64,000 bases of DNA from Plecoglossus altivelis (GCA_036571765.1 BROE01000007.1:4106636-4170635), one strand, 5' to 3'. Positions 25,341 through 38,064 are shown, counted from the first letter of the stretch. Notes: generated by a model from the letters alone, not told the origin. Translations and numbers: made by a program.

Positions 25341-26364
25341 GTATTTAAGAGAAGGGGGCTGGTGCACACAGTTATTTCAAAGAACAACACGCGGAAAGGA
25401 GCACGCTCTGTTTTTAGTCTACTGGAAGCAAAACTTGCAACAGTTTATTCTGGAACATATAAACAGGTTTGGTTTGTAGCTTTCTACGTGGGCAGAAATG
25501 AAAGGAAAACGCTTTTAACAGGAACCGTGCTTCCTCTATCCTCTGTCACTCCCACTCTCTCTCTCTCGCTCCCTCTTTCTCTCCTTCTCTCCCTCTCTCT
25601 TCCCCCTCTCTCGCATCCTCCGTTCCATCCTGTCCCAGGGACAGTTCAGACGTGGCAGATGTTGCAACACCCTCCCCTCCTCGCGCTCCTCTCCTCTCCA
25701 CGGTCTCATCCCCTCCTCCTCGACGGCCCTCACATATTCTGACGGACACATGCTACGCAGGACGTACTGGCCCATGGAGGATGAATAACTTTTCATTCAT
25801 TTGAGCAAATCATGAAAAATGGAATACGCTCATTTCAAAGCCTTGAATGGACACTTGGAGTGTTCATTTATTGGACTCCTATAAACGCTCAAGTAAAATG
25901 AATGCTAATTAACACGAAAATCAGCCTTCATGACAAATTGTTCTGACATTGGGTGATACTTAGTAGATATTATTAAGTCACACTAATGCATAGGATTCTA
26001 GTCCTTTGGAATTCTATTGAGTGACAAATGCAAGTCAAATGAAACGCCCAAACTGGGGGTCTGAACTATGACCTCAACCAGACCATGGTGTGCATGAAGT
26101 TATCCAAGTCTATGAACTTCAATCACACCTGTGCACATCTCTGTAGAGATAGCAGCTTCATGTCTGTATGATGTCTCTGAAGACATGAAATGATCTCCAC
26201 TACAAGGTACCATAGATGATCCACAGGTCATCACCAGCCTTGCAGGTCCACTGCATGCGCTTGTTTAAATAAAGATATCGTTCAAAAATGAAAGATGAAC
26301 TGGGCGTTGTGTTCATCGATGGCGTGTGCCCTTCTTCTGGTACGGGTGACCTGTGACGTGTGCG

Positions 26365-26457
26365 TGAACAGCCTGGAGGGGCAATAGAAGAGCTGTGAAC
26401 AGCCTGGAGGGGCAATAGAAGAGCTGTGAACAGCCTGGAGGGGCAATAGAAGAGCTG
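26365..26457. repeat. Perfect 3 x 31-bp tandem repeat
   Basis: Three identical 31-bp units (26365-26395, 26396-26426, 26427-26457), each beginning TGAACAGCCTGGAGGGGC. Perfect identity suggests a recent duplication. No gene overlaps it. Confidence 0.95.
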
Positions 26458-29014
26458 CGATCAAAGACGTCTATCAAAATAACTGCAGCTAACTCCATTA
26501 TGGGTGTGGCTTGGCGCCAGAGGATTTACAGATCAGGAGGTCGCCAGTCACATATCAACTGTTTGTCTCCGTGGATGCATGTGACAACTCAATAGATACT
26601 TCATCATCCTGACACATTACAGTATTATTACATGTATACCTACATTTTGGGGTTTACTTGTGTAGTGTATAGAGTTTACCAGCAGGGGGCGATCTTTGCC
26701 TTCAACAGAAGCCCCTCCAGTAGATTTGGTAGATTGGGTTCAAGTTTGTAATCACATTTTCTCTGCCATTACTTAAAGCACTTAGGCCAATGAGGGCCAA
26801 GGCCCTGTGAGGCTAATGGTGGCAGGATGTACTTTATACTGATAGAGGTCACTGGAGAGGACCTGTCTCAGTCAGATATGCTGAATGGGAGAGAATGAGA
26901 GAGGGGGAGAGAGGGAGGGAGAGGGGGAGGGAGAGGGGGAGGGAGAGAGAGACAAAGTAGAGCGAATGGGAGAAGGGAGAGATACGGACAGATGGTTACA
27001 TTTTCTTGATACAAAACTGCTTTACGTCAGCATTTCCTCAGGGCAGAATCTTGACAGATATGAGAGCATCAGAAAACATTGGGTACCATGTCTGTTATCT
27101 CCCCAGTAGGCCTGCAGGAATGCACAAGAACTGGAACACATCACACACTGCAGCTACCAAATGTCCCATTTGAATGACAAAACTTTATTATCCCTATTTG
27201 GTGGACAAAGCCATTTAAATTAGAACTACTTTAGAAGTTTGGGAAAATCAAGTCAGACTGATTGTTCCTCAACTTGACCTGCTGGCCTCATCCTGACCAG
27301 CATGAGATCAGGACAAGCACGGTGTCCAGTCTGTGTGGGGGCATGTTCGTTGGGTGCGCTCAGTGTGTGGTGGGTGGGGGGGGGGGAGGCATTTGTGTGT
27401 GTCTGTGTGCCTTGGTGTGTGTGTTGTGGGGGGGCGAGTTGTGTGTGGGCGCTCATGTGTGTTGTGGGGGCTGTGTGTGTGGGGCGATGTGTGTGTGTGG
27501 GGGGGACATGTGTGTGTGGGCACTCGTGTGTGTGTGTGCATGTGTGTGTGTGCGCTCGTGTGTGTGTGTGCATGTTTGTGTTGCCTGCCATTGTACTGAG
27601 TCGGTGATTCAGCAGTTTATGCATAGGCCTCGAGACTATTCCATCACCACCAACACACAGACACACACGCCACCCGCCACACTCCGCTATCTGACTCAGC
27701 CACCTGGCCTGAATGTGATCTGACAGAGCATCAGCAGAGGCAGAAAACTGACTGGGTCTGACTGGGTCTGACTGGGTCTGACGGGTCTGACTCAGGGGTC
27801 ACACACCGGTGTGAGACCCAGTCTACTCCAACATGTTCACACTGGTTTCCTTTTCTACTCGTGACTCAGGCTGGCGTGGGGCCAAGTCCATTTTCTCTGG
27901 CGTGACACTGATGACAGTTCAAAGCATCATGATGAGTGATCGATCCCTGACTAACACACACGTACACACTGATGAAGCACTCGCAGATGAACACACACAC
28001 ATGCAGAATGATGAACGAGTGCGCGCAGTGATATACACATGTCCACAGTGATTTACATACATAGTGGTGAACACACAAACACACACACATGCATCCAGCA
28101 GCTTGGTACAGGCCAGACCCAGGCCCCAGTACTCCACGCTCACAGGGCCAACATTGTCCAGAGCCAGGCTCCCTTCAGAGTCATGACTCCAGTCAGCCAC
28201 CTGCACAAAGACAGGCTTTATTCCACCTCCCTCGCCCCCCTCTGCTCCCATCTCTCTCTACTCCACCCTGAAACACACATATATATACATTCACTCTCCC
28301 ACACACATGCACAAACGCACACACACACTTTCTCACACACCTACACACACACATAAACACAACCACCATCCATCGCGAGGCCCTGTCACAGACAAGGTCA
28401 AAGGTCAGAGGGGACTCCTGTTACAGACAGGCACCGATGGAGACAGAATGGATGTTCTGTCGGTCTTCACTCTGACCCCACAACAGCAGATTTAGGGTCA
28501 GAGTTCGTGACCCCGAATCTGGCCCGTACCAGACCTGACCCACATGCCAGTGAACTCTAAGTCAGCTCATTGTTCCACCACGCAGTTTCAGTGTCCGTGT
28601 TGTCCGTGATGTTTGTTGAACCTAATGAGGTGTCTGTCTTCTGATTCTCTGTGTTCTGTTCCTTCACAGGACCTGGATGTCCATCCTTTCCCCCACAATC
28701 CACCTCTCCTCCCAGGGACTTGTTGAGGGGAGTGTGTGTTTTACTGCATGCTCTTCTGGTGCGTGTGTGTGTTTGTTCCTGGTTGGTTCTCCATCGTGTG
28801 TATGTGTGTGTGTGTGTGTGTTCCGAGGTGCTTTTCCAGAGTGTGTGTGTGTGTTGCTGAGTTCTTCACAGTATCTAGCTCAGCGTGTGTCTGGGAGGAA
28901 AGTGTTCTATTTCATAAGGATGAGCAGAAAACTGGGCTTCATCCAAAGAGTTACGCAACACGTTCAGTGACCAACCCGAGTGTGAACGACGCTACTCTGA
29001 GTGGGACGGCAGAA

Positions 29015-29047
<33 letters not shown>

Positions 29048-29256
29048 CACAAACACAGGAACACGCACGCACAGACAGACCGGAACACACAAAATCTTTT
29101 TCTGTCACTGGCATATCCACATTCACACCACCTCTCCCTGTTCTCCTGGGCGAGTGAGACAACCAGCGTAACATTCTGACACACGGAGAGAGAAGACAGA
29201 CGGGCCATTTCAGAAGCGAGTCTGACAGGACCATGGCTGCATCACTTCCTGATCCG

Positions 29257-29404
29257 CTCCTTCACTCCTGCACTCCTTCCCTCCTTCACTCCTTCACTCC
29301 TTCACTCCTTCCCTCCTTCCCTCCTTCACTCCTTCACTCCTTCACTCCTTCCCTCCTTCCCTCCTTCACTCCTTCCCTCCTTAACTCCTTCACTCCTTCC
29401 CACG
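29257..29404. repeat. 8-bp CTCCTTCA/CTCCTTCC array
   Basis: About 18 tandem units alternating CTCCTTCA and CTCCTTCC, a pyrimidine-only strand roughly 150 bp long. It yields a Ser/Pro/Leu-rich open frame (29233-29439) that I do not accept as coding. Confidence 0.9.
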
Positions 29405-30274
29405 TTCATATCTTCACTCACCAACCTGTGAAAGTCTGACGGCGTGACGTTTTGAAGGTGGTTTCATACCCATAATAATGTGGGTAACTTACTTTGATTA
29501 TCTAATCTTTTCTCGTCAGTGTCTATCTTATTTAATAGTGAGGGAAATGTTGTAATTTGAATGCTAAACTAAAACAAACAAACATTAATTTACCCGGCCA
29601 TGTCCTCAGTGTAGTTGAGTAGCACAGGCCCACAGAAACAAGCACACGCACGACACACACCACACACACGCCTCCTCAAACCACACCACGCACACCCCTC
29701 ATTCCCCGCAGCTGATCTTCTCTAGAGAGCAGACAAAAACAAAGCGAGCAGAGAGAGGCTGTTGTTCTCTCTCTCTCCTCGTCTCGCTTCTTCAGTTGAG
29801 TTCAGTTGGACCTTCTGCTGCCGTGGTCGTGTCTATGGGAGCCACAACTAGATGAAGTACACTAGGACCCTGTCCCAGACCCTGACCCTCGACCCTGAAA
29901 CTTGCCTTCTAAGCAGCTGGGACATCATCCACACATGACCTGTGTAGGACGTATGAATGTGATTCCCTGTTTCTGAAGCTCTTCTCTAAGTCCCGGTGCT
30001 CTTTTCCCTCACAACATCAGGCTTAGATTAGGACTGTGCAGCTGATTACTGTAACAACAGCGCGCACACTTTTCAGAAATGCGTGTGCGTGGGGGTGTGA
30101 GTGTGTGTGTGTGTACGTGTGAGTCAGCTGGTAGACGACCAGAAGGCTAAGCGACCCAAACACACACACACTCCTCTCTTCCCTCTTGTCCTTTTCTGTA
30201 GAAGAAAGAGTCTGGTCTCCACGACGACCACCACAGACAAAAAGGAGTCTGGGTAATAGGAGCAGCTGGACCCG

Positions 30275-30321
<47 letters not shown>

Positions 30322-30400
30322 AGGAGACAGAAACAGAAAGGGGGGGGTTGTGAAAGAGGGGGGGTGGAAAGAGAGAGGGGGTGAAATAGAGAGAGAGGGG

Positions 30401-31297
30401 AGGGAGAGCGATGGTGAAAGAGAAAGGGTGTGAGGACAGAAAAAAAGAATGAATGAGTGTGGAGAGGTAGCCACAGGACAGAGGGAGAGGGGGAGTGAGA
30501 GCACAGACAGGGAAAAAAAAGTTGAGAGGACGAGAGCGCGAGAGGCAGCGAGAAACAGAGAGAGAGAGAGAGAGGAGGTGGAGGAGGTGGAGGCACACAG
30601 ACTTCCTAAGCGGACGAGAGCGACACAAAGAAACAGAGATTGGACCCAGGCGGAGAAGAGAGAGAACGGCAGCGGTAGGAAACACCGTATCTGCTACCAG
30701 TACAACAGACGGGCTGAACAAGCGTAGCCCCGACCGCCAGAGAGGAACAGCAGAGAGAGAGCGACAACAAGAGGGGGAGGGGGAAAGACAGAGGTTCCAT
30801 TCCTCTGCCGCTGACCGAGACAGAGGAGCTCTGAAGTGAAGAAGTTGTCTGGGGACTTTCAGGAGGTAAGATGCTGTTTCGTGTACGTGGTGTTTCGCGC
30901 TTCCTTTTTTTTTTACAAAGGACTCGAGCCATTGGTGGAAGTGTGTTTCTGCGTTGACGTGGGATGTGTGTGAGTCGATGGGATGATATTTGTTGAAACG
31001 GACAAGATTTGTTGAAAGCTTTAGACTTGATGAGAGGAAAGTCTTAACTGAGACGCGCATATTTCCGAGGTTCCCAGATGTTTTGCTTTCATCTATCATG
31101 GTTCAGGGATCTTTCAACACCGCTGAAAGATGCACCTTAAAGTCTGCCTGGAAATTAAGAAAATAATGTGAAGGGGAAATCAGCTGAAATGGACATTGTC
31201 AATTGTTTTGCAAGTGGTACACTCACATACACACACTCACACACACACACTCACACACACACACTCACACACACACACGCTCACACACACCCACACA

Positions 31298-31362
<65 letters not shown>

Positions 31363-33151
31363 ACACACACACATACACACACACTCATACAAACACAAAC
31401 ACGCACGCACACACACGCACACACACGTACACACACACACATACACCCACACACATACACGCACACACTCACACACACACACACACACACACTCACACAC
31501 ACATTCACACACACATACACACACACAGGCACACACAGGCACGCACACACACACACACATGCACACACACAGACACACACACTCACACACACACATACAC
31601 ACACACATACATGCACACACATACACGCACGCACACACACACACACACACACGCTCACACACACAGACACACACACTCACACACACACACTCACACACAC
31701 ATACACACACAGGCACACACACACATGCACACACAACACACACACACACACAGGCACACACACACATACACACACACACACATCCACTCACACACACACT
31801 CACGCACACACACACACATGCACACACACATCCACTCACACACACACACACACTCACACACACACTCACATACACACACACACACGCACATCCACTCACT
31901 CACTCACCTCACACACCCACACGCACACACATACACACACATAGAAACAGAGAAGATATATATAGAAAGATAGATTAAGGCAGATAAAGAAAGAAGTGTT
32001 TCCTGCAACTACATGGAACTTCCTTTCTTGCGACCAGAAGATGGTAAGTTTTACCATAGTGTGTGGGTATTCACTCTTCCTGAGAGCGGTAAGTCAGTCA
32101 GAGAAAGAGTGTGCTTGAAGGTACTGTGCGTCCGTCAGAAGACAAGCTGTTACGCTAGAATGAAGAAACTTTCTTTCACATCCCTTAAAAACAAGAAGTT
32201 TTGATCAAGGTCGTGCGGTGGTGCTACTACAATTTCCTGTCCTTTCTCACAACCACGAAAACATTTCATCATGAAACACACTCATCCCCTCATAGATCCC
32301 AACGAATGAGACCTTTCACCCTACGATTTTCAAAAAGCGCCGACGTGTTCAAGAACGTTGTCTCGCCAGCGAACTCACACGACACCTCGGAATGAACGCT
32401 GCCCGTCTGCGAATAAACTGCCCTATTTTGGGAGGTCTGAAAGGGCTCTAAACGTATCAGCTGTTGCCCTCGCTGGTTGCGCCCACTGTCAGTGCGTGGA
32501 GGGTCTGTGCTGCGAGGCAAACTCCCATCTGCGTCTGTTGATGACAGGGCTGCTTCTGAGAGGACAGACCCAGAATAGTCTGGCGGGTTTATAATTAAAC
32601 GCTAGGCCCGTATCCTGCTCCACTTTCTGTGGGTAGAAATATACTATATAATATGTCCCTCCTCTGGCAACACCAACACACACACACACACACACACACA
32701 CAGTCCACATGCACACACACACACAGTCCACACACACACACAGTCCACACACACACACACACACATACACAAACAAGACTCAAACCAGTATGATAGGTAC
32801 TAATTAGTGGTGCTGCGATGTAATGAAAAAGCATCCATCTATACATACGCCTGCAGACCACGGGGGTTGAGAATAATTGCAGGGCATGACAGTAAATGGA
32901 AACACTAAGGTGGGGCTGGATAGCTGGTTAAGGAGTCTTGCATAGAACTGCAACTGCAACATTCATTCAACAGACTCGTGTAGGTCAAGGAGAAGACAAA
33001 AAAAGACATCACATTGGGTGTGTTCGCGTGCACATGATGGAGAGAGCGAGAGAGAGAGCGAGAGAGAGAGGGAGAGAGAGAGAGAGAGAGAGATGGATGA
33101 ACTTGACTCCCCTCACACCTCACCCACACTCCTCCATTGTTTGGTCTGCAG
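30401..33151 (+). other. Probable SMIM5 upstream region: candidate leader exon, CA block, CA/GA tracts
   Basis: A candidate non-coding first exon of SMIM5 ends at a good donor near 30865 (CAGGAG followed by GTAAGA), in a GA-rich leader. Downstream is a roughly 740-bp CA-rich block (31209-31945), a CA/AGTCCA tract (32678-32766) and a GA tract (33038-33093). The acceptor TCTGCAG at 33145-33151 precedes the exon that carries the SMIM5 start. The leader exon is inference; no coding potential is seen. Confidence 0.35.
31209..31945. repeat. About 740-bp (CA)n-rich satellite block
   Basis: Almost pure CA dinucleotide interrupted by T, G and ACACTC/ACGC variants. It is open in all three plus frames (Thr-His repeats) and in minus frames (Cys-Val repeats), and none of these is a gene. 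It lies upstream of SMIM5. Confidence 0.97.
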
Positions 33152-33286
33152 CCTTCCTGTCATCTTCCTGTGAGTCCCCCCCCCACCCCACCAGCCACCT
33201 GACGACTCCAGAGGTCCAGGGACAGCCCCCCCCCTCCCGCCTGCCCTCTTGGCCTGCCCTTGCCCAGCTGGTACCCAGCACCCAGG

Positions 33287-35366
33287 ATGGAGGTGAAGGA
33301 GGAGATTAAAGACATCTTCCAGAAGGTGTGGACCAAGCTGCAGGGTCTCCCCCAGGCCAACCCCCTGGAGCTGGGCGCCTTCTTCATCCTCATCCTCTTC
33401 GTCGGTGAGTCTCCGGAGACCGTGTTTATTCTGGGATGTTGTATCTAGGCGAACGCAGGTCCCCATGGCTTGGATTGTATTTACCTTATACAGTCATGGC
33501 CAAAATTGTTGGCACCCCTGACATTTTTCCAGAAAATGAGGTATTTCTCACAGAAAAGTATTGAAATTACACATGTTTTGCTATGCACATGTTTATTTCC
33601 TTTGTGTGTATTGGAATAACACAAAAAAAACAGGAAAAAAAGCAAATTTCACACAATTTCACACAAAACTCAAAAGATGGGCCGGACAAAATTATTGGCA
33701 CCCTTTCAAAATTGTGGATGAATAAGTTTGTTTCAAGCATGTGATGCTCCTTTAAACTCACCTGGGGCAAGTAACAGGTGTGGGCAATCTAAAAATCNNN
33801 NNNNNNNNNNNNNNNNNNNNNNNNNNNNNNNNNNNNNNNNNNNNNNNNNNNNNNNNNNNNNNNNNNNNNNNNNNNNNNNNNNNNNNNNNNNNNNNNNNNN
33901 NNNNNNNNNNNNNNNNNNNNNNNNNNNNNNNNNNNNNNNNNNNNNNNNNNNNNNNNNNNNNNNNNNNNNNNNNNNNNNNNNNNNNNNNNNNNNNNNNNNN
34001 NNNNNNNNNNNNNNNNNNNNNNNNNNNNNNNNNNNNNNNNNNNNNNNNNNNNNNNNNNNNNNNNNNNNNNNNNNNNNNNNNNNNNNNNNNNNNNNNNNNN
34101 NNNNNNNNNNNNNNNNNNNNNNNNNNNNNNNNNNNNNNNNNNNNNNNNNNNNNNNNNNNNNNNNNNNNNNNNNNNNNNNNNNNNNNNNNNNNNNNNNNNN
34201 NNNNNNNNNNNNNNNNNNNNNNNNNNNNNNNNNNNNNNNNNNNNNNNNNNNNNNNNNNNNNNNNNNNNNNNNNNNNNNNNNNNNNNNNNNNNNNNNNNNN
34301 NNNNNNNNNNNNNNNNNNNNNNNNNNNNNNNNNNNNNNNNNNNNNNNNNNNNNNNNNNNNNNNNNNNGATTTTTAGATTGCCCACACCTGTTACTTGCCC
34401 CAGGTGAGTTTAAAGGAGCATCACATGCTTGAAACAAACTTATTCATCCACAATTTTGAAAGGGTGCCAATAATTTTGTCCGGCCCATCTTTTGAGTTTT
34501 GTGTGAAATTGTGTGAAATTTGCTTTTTTTCCTGTTTTTTTTGTGTTATTCCAATACACACAAAGGAAATAAACATGTGCATAGCAAAACATGTGTAATT
34601 TCAATACTTTTCTGTGAGAAATACCTCATTTTCTGGAAAAATGTCAGGGGTGCCAACAATTTTGGCCATGACTGTATATTGGATTGTGATTCTCCAGTGA
34701 TAAGATCAAGGTGTCCAGTCTCGTGCTTGTAGTACAAAGACAAGAGTGACGTAGCTAACAGCTCTTGTGGTAGACACCTGGAGCAGGTATCTACAGACGC
34801 AGGATGCTGACATCACTAAGGATAGGTTATGGGCAATGCCAGTGCTGACAATGTACATGAATGGGACGTATGAAAATATATATTCAATGTCGGGTTTTTA
34901 TGAGTTACGAAACTGCCATTAACTGCCAGAACACCAGTACACACAGCAGATGTTGATATTGACAAGGCAATAACAACAGGGAACCTATGTCATCAGTCAC
35001 GGCTACATGATTTATCAGGACCAGTTTCAGGGATTGAACCAATGCATGATGCAATGTTTTACAGTAATCGTGTGCTAACAGAGTCAAAATGGTCCTTTCT
35101 TCCTCTAATCTCTCCCATGTGTCTTTGGCTCTCTCTCTTTTGGCCTCATTCTCTCTCATCCCCCTCTGTCTTTCTCATACTCGCTCCTCCACTTTCTCGC
35201 TTTGTCTCTCGCCCCCCCCCCCCCCCCCCCTCCGTCTCTGTCTCACCCTCTCTTTCTCTCTCCAGCCACGTTCCTCTTCATGATCGTTCTGGCCTGTGTT
35301 CACTGCTGCTGCTGTGGGAAGCCCAAGTACCAGGGCTCTAGAGTGCAGCCTCTGCAGCCTGCCTGA
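33287..35366 (+). CDS. smim5: SMIM5, small integral membrane protein 5
   Basis: Two coding exons, 33287-33404 and 35266-35366, give 219 nt = 72 aa plus stop. Acceptors TCTGCAG (33145-33151) and CTCTCCAG (35258-35265) and donor GTGAGT are strong. The protein has an amphipathic N-terminal helix (EEIKDIFQKVWTKLQGL), the segment LPQANPLELGAF resembling human SMIM5 LPQAEPVEIVAF, one hydrophobic membrane span (about 29-51) and a four-Cys run at 53-56 followed by a basic tail. Human SMIM5 is 77 aa and poorly characterised; SMIM22 is a related alternative, but the LPQA-P-E motif and position next to SAP30BP/ITGB4 favour SMIM5. The intron contains the Tc1-like element and assembly gap. Whether the Cys run is palmitoylated is unknown. 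Confidence 0.88.
33491..34674. mobile_element. Tc1/mariner-type element with perfect 307-bp inverted arms, interrupted by a gap
   Basis: The two ends are CAGTCATGGCCAAAATTG and its exact reverse complement, flanked by TA on both sides (33489-33490 and 34675-34676), the Tc1/mariner target duplication. The left arm (33491-33797) and right arm (34368-34674) are identical in reverse complement over all 307 bp that can be read. The centre is N. No transposase is visible, so it may be a non-autonomous or palindromic element, or an autonomous copy whose gene lies in the gap. The 67-aa frame present in each arm is mirrored and not a gene. Confidence 0.85.
33798..34367. other. Assembly gap (570 N)
   Basis: A run of N whose borders are mirror images (AAAAATC on the left, GATTTTT on the right). 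The true length and content are unknown. Frames annotated across it are meaningless. Confidence 0.99.
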
Positions 35367-36177
35367 GGAGGCACAGCCGACCCTGTTCCAACACAGACGC
35401 TGCGTCCTTCACTTGCGTCCTCCCTCCCCTCCCTCGCCTAGTTTACACGCAGCACTGCCTGGTTCACTGAAGGCTCTCAGCTTGGAAGAGTGAATCGCCA
35501 TCGTATGTACCTGTGAGATTGGCATCCCTCTAAAGGAAGGGCCCGTCGAGGAGAGGGTGCAGTTTTAGCGTTGGACTCAGGCCCGTGACAATGCAGAGTG
35601 GAGCTGAGAGCACAGGCACAGAAGGGAACCAGCCATGCAAATCTGTGCGGATCAACAATGGAAGAGGGGGGGAAATTGCAAGGACACACTAAACTCAGGG
35701 TTGAAACCCCCCTCCCCCCCCACACACACACACACACACACATACACACACGCAAACACACAATCTCTCATTGCAACGAGACCAGTAACTGGAAGAAAAC
35801 ACTGAGTTTGGAGCAGAAAGACTCCGTCATGTTAGAGGCCTCTATCTTGTCTCATGTTGTGTTAAAGGTATTTCTTCTTCTATCTTGTATCAACTGGAAG
35901 CTGTTTGTATCTGGACCGTCACAACCCTGCCAGCCTGCCTTTCATATGAGTCTCTATGGAAATTCTATGGAAATGTGATCCACTTTTCTCAGCTTTGTTT
36001 ACGTGGGGGGGTTTTCAGACAGGGGCGCCCCCTAGTGGTCAATACAGGCAGCGGTCATGCCGACGTCTCTTACACAGTGTTGAAGTCAGTTTATAATAGT
36101 ACGCAAATTGTACAGTGTTGAAGTTTGAATGTGGGAATTTTAATCGCTGTTACCTTAACAACAACGTGGCAGTTTTT

Positions 36178-36183
36178 AATAAA
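36178..36183 (+). terminator. Poly(A) signal of SMIM5
   Basis: AATAAA in AT-rich sequence about 0.8 kb after the SMIM5 stop. The interval 35367-36177 is read as 3' UTR and includes a short CA tract (35718-35763). Confidence 0.6.
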
Positions 36184-36887
36184 ATTATTATTTTGGGATA
36201 TATTGCGTAGTTGTAGCACCTCGTTGGAACAACGTTACTGTGTGTTTAGATATTTTTATGTTTATTTGGAAATACAGTATTTGGTACATTAAACAATGAA
36301 TTGAAAAGAGTCGGGCTCGATTTGTGCGATTGCTCACAGAATTTTTATGACGACACAGTAAACAACACGATCATATAAGAGGAGGCAAACCTCACACAAC
36401 TATCTACCATCATAACCTAACGTCTATCTCTTTTACTAGCTTGTCAAACAACAGCCTCCCCAACCGCTCCCATTGCCCCCCCCCCCCCCCACTCCCCCTC
36501 CCTCCCACTGGTGCCAATGGTACCTATCTCAGTCCAGGCAGCTATTCAGCCCTTATCAGTCCACACCAGCAGAGTCAATATTACCACTAAACATTAACCC
36601 AGATCTCCTGCGACGACACACAAAACAGTCTCACTGGGGAAGTCAAAGCATGGGTTTCAACTCCCTGGTAAAACCTGCCGAAGAAGAAGGAGTTTGACAC
36701 CACAACCTGGAGTTAATGAGCGTGTCACATTCAGGATACCCTTCAGGCTGTCAGACGAGGGGGGCGTCGTGGTGTGGGGTGTTGGTGGAGGAAGTGTTAA
36801 GTGCGTGTAAAGGGAGTGTTAGTCTCTGTGTTCCTTGATCTTGTCAGAACCCAAACAGCAGCATCCACGGGCAGCATTCTCTAGAAC

Positions 36888-37568
36888 ATGGATCTTGAGA
36901 GGTGAGTTGGTGAAGGGGAAGCAGTGATGACCTGATTGTACCTGATGGTACTATGGGACATCACAAATGATGCTGTTTCTCCCGATTTAACATTCTAACA
37001 TGAATAAGCAAATGACAGGATTCGGAGATAAATAGTAATACATCAGACCCAGATTCTGTGCATTATTTAATTCGATCTTGATCTACTGTCTGGTTTTCCT
37101 ATTTGCGTTCGTCTTAAGTATTGCCAGGTGTGACACAATTGATGCAATAATCTCTACTGAACATTATTACTCTATTTAAAATAAACAACATTGTACAGTA
37201 ATGGGGATTCCGAAAGATGACAGCCCCAACTTGATAAAGCTAAGGCCTCACACTGCGTATTATATATCCATGTGCCCTGGTGACAGACCTCACACGCAAC
37301 CTGTTGACCCCCCCGACCTCTCTGTTCCCTCCCCAGCACCCCAGGCACTGTCCCAGCCCTGCCCGGCTCAGCTGGGTCGCCCGAGGACTGGATGCACTGG
37401 GCCGTTCACCGCATGCAGGTGGAACCCTGGGCGCTAGGTGGCGCTATAATCATAGCCGTGTTTGTGGGGGGCTTCCTGTCTCTGGTGGCCTTCGCCCTGA
37501 TCTACGGATGCTGCTGTTCCAGCAGCGGAAAAGGGAAGAGGAGGGTGGTGAAGAACTCGGTGCTCTAG
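36888..37568 (+). CDS. Small single-pass membrane protein, SMIM6 (endoregulin)-like candidate
   Basis: Exon 36888-36901 (ATG plus four codons and AG, donor GTGAGT) joins in frame to exon 37337-37568 (acceptor CCTCCCCAG), giving 246 nt = 81 aa plus stop. The single span is at about residues 38-62, preceded by EPWALGG; human SMIM6/endoregulin has NPWDQGG at the same place before its span. A Cys-Cys-Cys run, a KGKRR basic patch and a C-terminal Ser-Val-Leu (class I PDZ-ligand form) follow. It lies between SMIM5 and SAP30BP, where SMIM6 lies in mammals. Endoregulin inhibits SERCA in non-muscle cells; that function is not shown here. The second exon, with Met24 as an alternative start at 37392, is well supported. 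The 14-nt first exon is less certain. Alternatives are another SMIM5/SMIM22-like protein. Confidence 0.65.
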
Positions 37569-37869
37569 AGGACTGGAATGTTTAATTTGGAATGTTTACA
37601 GGCTTCCTGAAGTTCCAGAACCCCTAAGAAAGCTTAGAAACTACTCCTGGTTTCCCACAGCTTGGTGTTCTCAACCAGCATCCTAGTTCATGACAAGCTA
37701 TGGGAATACAAAGGAATGAAATGTTATCACAGCAGGATCACCTGGCGAACCCACAAAATCCATTTACTCATTACTCTACTCATTTAATTAATTAATTAAT
37801 TAAGTTAAATTAATTACCCTGCAAAGTTTCTCTGTCTGAAATTTAACAGTTTTGTTCAAGTTTACTGTC

Positions 37870-37875
37870 AATAAA
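37870..37875 (+). terminator. Poly(A) signal of the SMIM6-like gene
   Basis: AATAAA about 300 bp after the stop at 37568 and less than 200 bp before the SAP30BP start codon. It supports transcription of the small gene and shows how close the two genes are. Confidence 0.6.
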
Positions 37876-38064
37876 ATCATACGTGTTGTATTTCCTCATT
37901 TAATGGTTGTTGTTTTTTAAAAGCCGAGTCGGTTTTGAACAGTATCACATTAAAACAGTAAACAAAACCTACAGCGTGCAACAAAATTATTTGCCTACAT
38001 TTCCCTTGCTAGGGTGGCTGATGTAACTGACGTCATTAATATGCGACAGTCTTTCGGCGCAGCA

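Larger units (their letters stand above)
25341..30400. other. Intergenic stretch with simple repeats, no gene seen
   Basis: Between the divergent CDR2L and SMIM5 genes I find no conserved coding exon. It holds a CT-rich tract (25550-25620), a perfect 3 x 31-bp repeat (26365-26457), a GA tract (26895-26955), a GT/GGGG-rich tract (27364-27590), a 10-bp TGACTGGGTC array (27749-27792), CA tracts around 28300 and 29017-29060, and an 8-bp CTCCTTCA array (29257-29404). Short open frames here are products of these repeats. Confidence 0.6.

Noticed and set aside
31168..31978. Open frames of about 260 codons (Thr/His-rich plus, Cys/Val-rich minus)
   Set aside because: They are translations of a CA dinucleotide block, open in all frames, with no splice context or conservation.
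33728..34437. 234-codon frames on both strands spanning the N gap
   Set aside because: Most of the frame is unknown sequence and the two are mirror copies of the inverted arms.
34395..34598. 67-codon frame in each Tc1-like arm
   Set aside because: Identical in both arms because of the inverted repeat. It has no transposase motif and lies in terminal repeat DNA.
37201..37585. Frames of 78 and 101 codons over the SMIM6-like exon
   Set aside because: They use other frames and have no membrane span or family resemblance. The in-phase spliced frame does.
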